Shown here piece by piece: positions 29,821 through 31,642 of a stretch of DNA of 31,642 nucleotides (its first letter is position 1; every line of letters begins with the position of its first letter). The notes below the pieces were generated by a model. It searched no databases. It was not told the origin of the DNA and saw nothing but the letters and a program-made list of their open reading frames with translations. This DNA is from JAWPMV01 sp038527215 (GTDB lineage: Bacteria > Bacteroidota > Bacteroidia > J057): the NCBI GenBank assembly GCA_038527215.1, contig JBCBGC010000095.1:1-31642 (forward strand). Reading direction: 5' to 3'. The position numbers were made by a program, and so were the translations under genes.

Positions 29821-31203
29821 ATGACATTAATTTCCTCTATTTCCGGTGTTCGGGGTACGATTGGTGGCGCCGTAGGCGACAACCTCACCCCCGTTGACAT
29901 CGTAAATTTTACCTCTGCTTTTGGTACCTGGCTCAGTTTAAAAAAGGCTAACGCAAGTCGCGTAGTCATTGGTCGTGATGCCCGTCCTTCGGGCGCCATG
30001 GTGCACCAGTTGGTCACCGGAACCCTGGTTGCTCTGGGGTTTGAGGTCATCGACCTGGGGCTCTCCACCACTCCTACCGTAGAAATGGCGGTTCCCGAAT
30101 ATGAAGCGGCGGGTGGGATCATCCTGACTGCCTCTCATAATCCCGTAGAATGGAACGCCCTTAAGCTCCTGAATCACCGGGGAGAATTTGTCACCAAAAA
30201 GGATGGCATGGAAATCCTCGAAATTCTTGAAAATCAGTATTATCGTTTTAGCGAGGTCCGGCAGTTAGGGTCTATCAAAAGGGTAGAAGACTTCGATGCT
30301 GTCCATATCCGGAAAATTCTGGAACTAAACCTGGTTGATCGCTATGCCATCGAAAAAGCCGATTTGAAGGTGGTCGTAGATGGGGTCAACAGCACAGGGG
30401 GTATTTTTGTCCCCATGATGCTAGACGCTTTGGGCGTAAAAAATGTCGTGCAACTCAATTGCGAGCCTACCGGATGGTTTAGTCATAATCCAGAACCTCT
30501 GAAGAAAAATCTCCAGGAAATTTGCGATTACATCGCCCAAAACGGAGCTGACCTTGGCATCGCGGTAGATCCCGATGTAGATCGCTTAGTCCTGATTGAC
30601 AATAAAGGGGAACTCTTCGGTGAAGAATATACCCTGGTCGCGGTAGCCGATTACGTGTTGCAACACTCCAAAAGTGCCGTCGTATCCAACCTTTCTTCCA
30701 GCAGAGCCTTAAGAGATGTGGCTGAAAGACATGGATGTCGCCACTATGCTTCCGCAGTGGGAGAAGTCAATGTGACGGAAATCATGAAGCGAACCGATGC
30801 GCTGATTGGCGGAGAAGGCAACGGCGGGATCATCTATCCTGAGCTTCACTATGGACGTGATGCCCTGGTTGGCATAGCCCTCTTCCTTTCCCATCTGGTA
30901 AAAAGTGGGTTAGACTGCGCAGGGCTGAGAGCTACTTACCCTGATTATTTCATGTCTAAGCAAAAGGTACAAGTGGCTCAGGGCATGGACCTTGACGGTA
31001 TCCTGGCGGCTTTCAAAGCCCGCTATGCAGAGGAGGAAATCAATGACATTGACGGTGTCAAAGTTGATTTCGCCGAATCCTGGGTGCACGTTCGCCGTTC
31101 CAATACAGAACCCATCATTCGGATTTATACCGAAGCCAAAAGCCAGGAAGAAGCGGATGCGCTGGCGGCCCGGGTGATGGACGAATTGAAAGCGATTGCC
31201 TAA
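29821..31203 (+). CDS. glmM: phosphoglucosamine mutase
   Basis: A 460-residue phosphohexomutase that converts glucosamine-6-phosphate to glucosamine-1-phosphate for UDP-GlcNAc, the precursor of peptidoglycan and lipopolysaccharide. The start SISGVRGTIGG, the phosphoserine loop TASHNP (Ser105), the metal loop DPDVDRL, the sugar-binding GGEGNGGIIYP and the phosphate-binding RRSNTEPIIRIY are all present in order. Length fits the Bacteroidota GlmM type. A phosphomannomutase is the alternative, as the family overlaps. UDP-GlcNAc is also the substrate of the BshA encoded at 13270. A strong terminator follows. Confidence 0.9.
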   Translation: MTLISSISGVRGTIGGAVGDNLTPVDIVNFTSAFGTWLSLKKANASRVVIGRDARPSGAMVHQLVTGTLVALGFEVIDLGLSTTPTVEMAVPEYEAAGGIILTASHNPVEWNALKLLNHRGEFVTKKDGMEILEILENQYYRFSEVRQLGSIKRVEDFDAVHIRKILELNLVDRYAIEKADLKVVVDGVNSTGGIFVPMMLDALGVKNVVQLNCEPTGWFSHNPEPLKKNLQEICDYIAQNGADLGIAVDPDVDRLVLIDNKGELFGEEYTLVAVADYVLQHSKSAVVSNLSSSRALRDVAERHGCRHYASAVGEVNVTEIMKRTDALIGGEGNGGIIYPELHYGRDALVGIALFLSHLVKSGLDCAGLRATYPDYFMSKQKVQVAQGMDLDGILAAFKARYAEEEINDIDGVKVDFAESWVHVRRSNTEPIIRIYTEAKSQEEADALAARVMDELKAIA

Positions 31204-31227
31204 GCCTTAGGGCTTCAGATGATATAT

Positions 31228-31269
31228 GAAGCAGGGCTGTCTCGGATGAGGCAGCCCTGCTTCTTTTTT
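31228..31269 (+). terminator. terminator of glmM
   Basis: A 16-bp stem with one G-T pair (31228-31243 and 31248-31263, arms GAAGCAGGGCTGTCTC and GAGGCAGCCCTGCTTC) and a 4-base loop is followed by TTTTTT. This is the strongest terminator in the window. Confidence 0.92.
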
Positions 31270-31280
31270 GACCGGGTCGG

Positions 31281-31430
31281 CGCTTCCCGCCCCGTCGGCA
31301 AGATGTGGGGCAGTGCCCCCCGTAACGCTGGCTTCCAGCCGGCAAGAAGTGGGGCGGTGCCCCGTAGCGCTGGCTTCCAGCCGGCAAGAAGTGGGGCGGT
31401 GCCCCGTAGCGCTGGCTTCCAGCCGGCAAG
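31281..31430. repeat. 42-bp tandem repeat array
   Basis: Two identical 42-bp units (31327-31368 and 31369-31410) are followed by a partial third (from 31411) and preceded by a degenerate copy from about 31281. Each unit holds two mini-hairpins, GCTGGCTTCCAGC and GGGGCGGTGCCCC. The units abut with no spacers. Reading frames through the array encode a 14-residue repeat (LPAGSQRYGAPPHF) in a low-complexity frame; I regard this as non-coding. Confidence 0.85.
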
Positions 31431-31642
31431 GGGTGGGAAGGACTATTGGCACCGAATGGCATTCGGTGGCTCAGGCAGTGACCGGCTGGAAGCCGGTGGT
31501 ACGGACCTTGGCCAGTGGTACGGGCAGGCACCGGCTTCCAGCCGGCACGATGTGGGGCGGTGCCCCCGTAACACCGGCTTCCAGCCGGTCACTGCTCATA
31601 CCACCGAATGTCATCCGGTGCCAATAGTCCTTCCCTCCCCTT
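31428..31642. repeat. 70-bp inverted repeat at the window end
   Basis: The left arm 31428-31497 and right arm 31573-31642 are reverse complements with 62 of 70 positions matching and no indels. They enclose a 75-bp core that contains one more unit of the tandem type (31530-31572). Each arm contains the palindrome ACCGGCTGGAAGCCGGT or its complement. The right arm ends at the last base of the window, so the element may continue beyond. No gene is visible in 31204-31642. Confidence 0.85.

Noticed and set aside
31281..31430. CRISPR array
   Set aside because: The 42-bp units abut directly with no unique spacers, and no cas gene lies in the window. It is a tandem repeat.
31115..31531. Protein-coding frame on the minus strand through the terminal repeats (138 residues) and its overlapping relatives
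   Set aside because: It is a translation of the 42-bp tandem units, runs through the glmM terminator and 3' end, and has no start context or domain.

Overview
The window looks like chromosome from a member of the Bacteroidota, most likely a Saprospiria/Lewinella-type marine or sludge organism. The evidence is the protein families present (BshA, a DUF4834-like protein, thioredoxins with DUF4369/DUF5106-like N-termini, YjbQ, HTH-MGMT fusions, many lipoproteins and small outer-membrane barrels), weak Shine-Dalgarno sequences, and promoters of the TTTG / TAnnTTTG type. The genus is inference. Base composition is moderate and the genes are tightly packed on both strands, with several convergent pairs that touch or overlap. 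I saw no rRNA, tRNA or CRISPR array.

Layout. 1-10121 holds metabolic and envelope genes: pdxH, a polysaccharide flippase with a Nudix hydrolase, an outer-membrane-like protein, two lipoproteins, a methyltransferase with YjbQ, a PD40/VWA periplasmic protein paired with a small membrane protein, and a four-helix membrane protein followed by kdsB. 10204-13147 is a compact respiratory block, nuoJ-nuoK-nuoL, closed by a strong terminator; no other complex I gene is adjacent. 13270-15610 carries bshA (bacillithiol), a DUF4834-like gene and ispE (isoprenoid pathway), ending in a bidirectional terminator.

15754-16437 is a scar-like accessory patch. A PIN-domain toxin with a broken C-terminus and its antitoxin-like partner lie between two copies of a ~137-bp direct repeat. 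16536-21163 holds three tandem paralogues of a large secreted thioredoxin (active sites CGHC, CGHC and CGTC). They face, tail to tail, two cysteine-rich EGF-like lipoproteins and an outer-membrane barrel protein (21165-23151). This is the most suggestive functional neighbourhood in the window: secreted redox proteins beside secreted disulfide-rich proteins.

23341-31203 returns to ordinary content: an HTH-methylguanine-DNA methyltransferase fusion, a leucine-rich-repeat protein, a small membrane protein, fabG, a large membrane-anchored VWA-like protein, a PLP enzyme of the ACC deaminase/D-cysteine desulfhydrase family, and glmM. After the glmM terminator the window ends in a non-coding repeat block (31281-31642): 42-bp tandem units, then a 70-bp inverted repeat whose right arm reaches the last base.

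I do not claim a proven new system. The best candidates for a second look are the thioredoxin/EGF-lipoprotein neighbourhood, the repeat-flanked toxin remnant, and the terminal repeat element.
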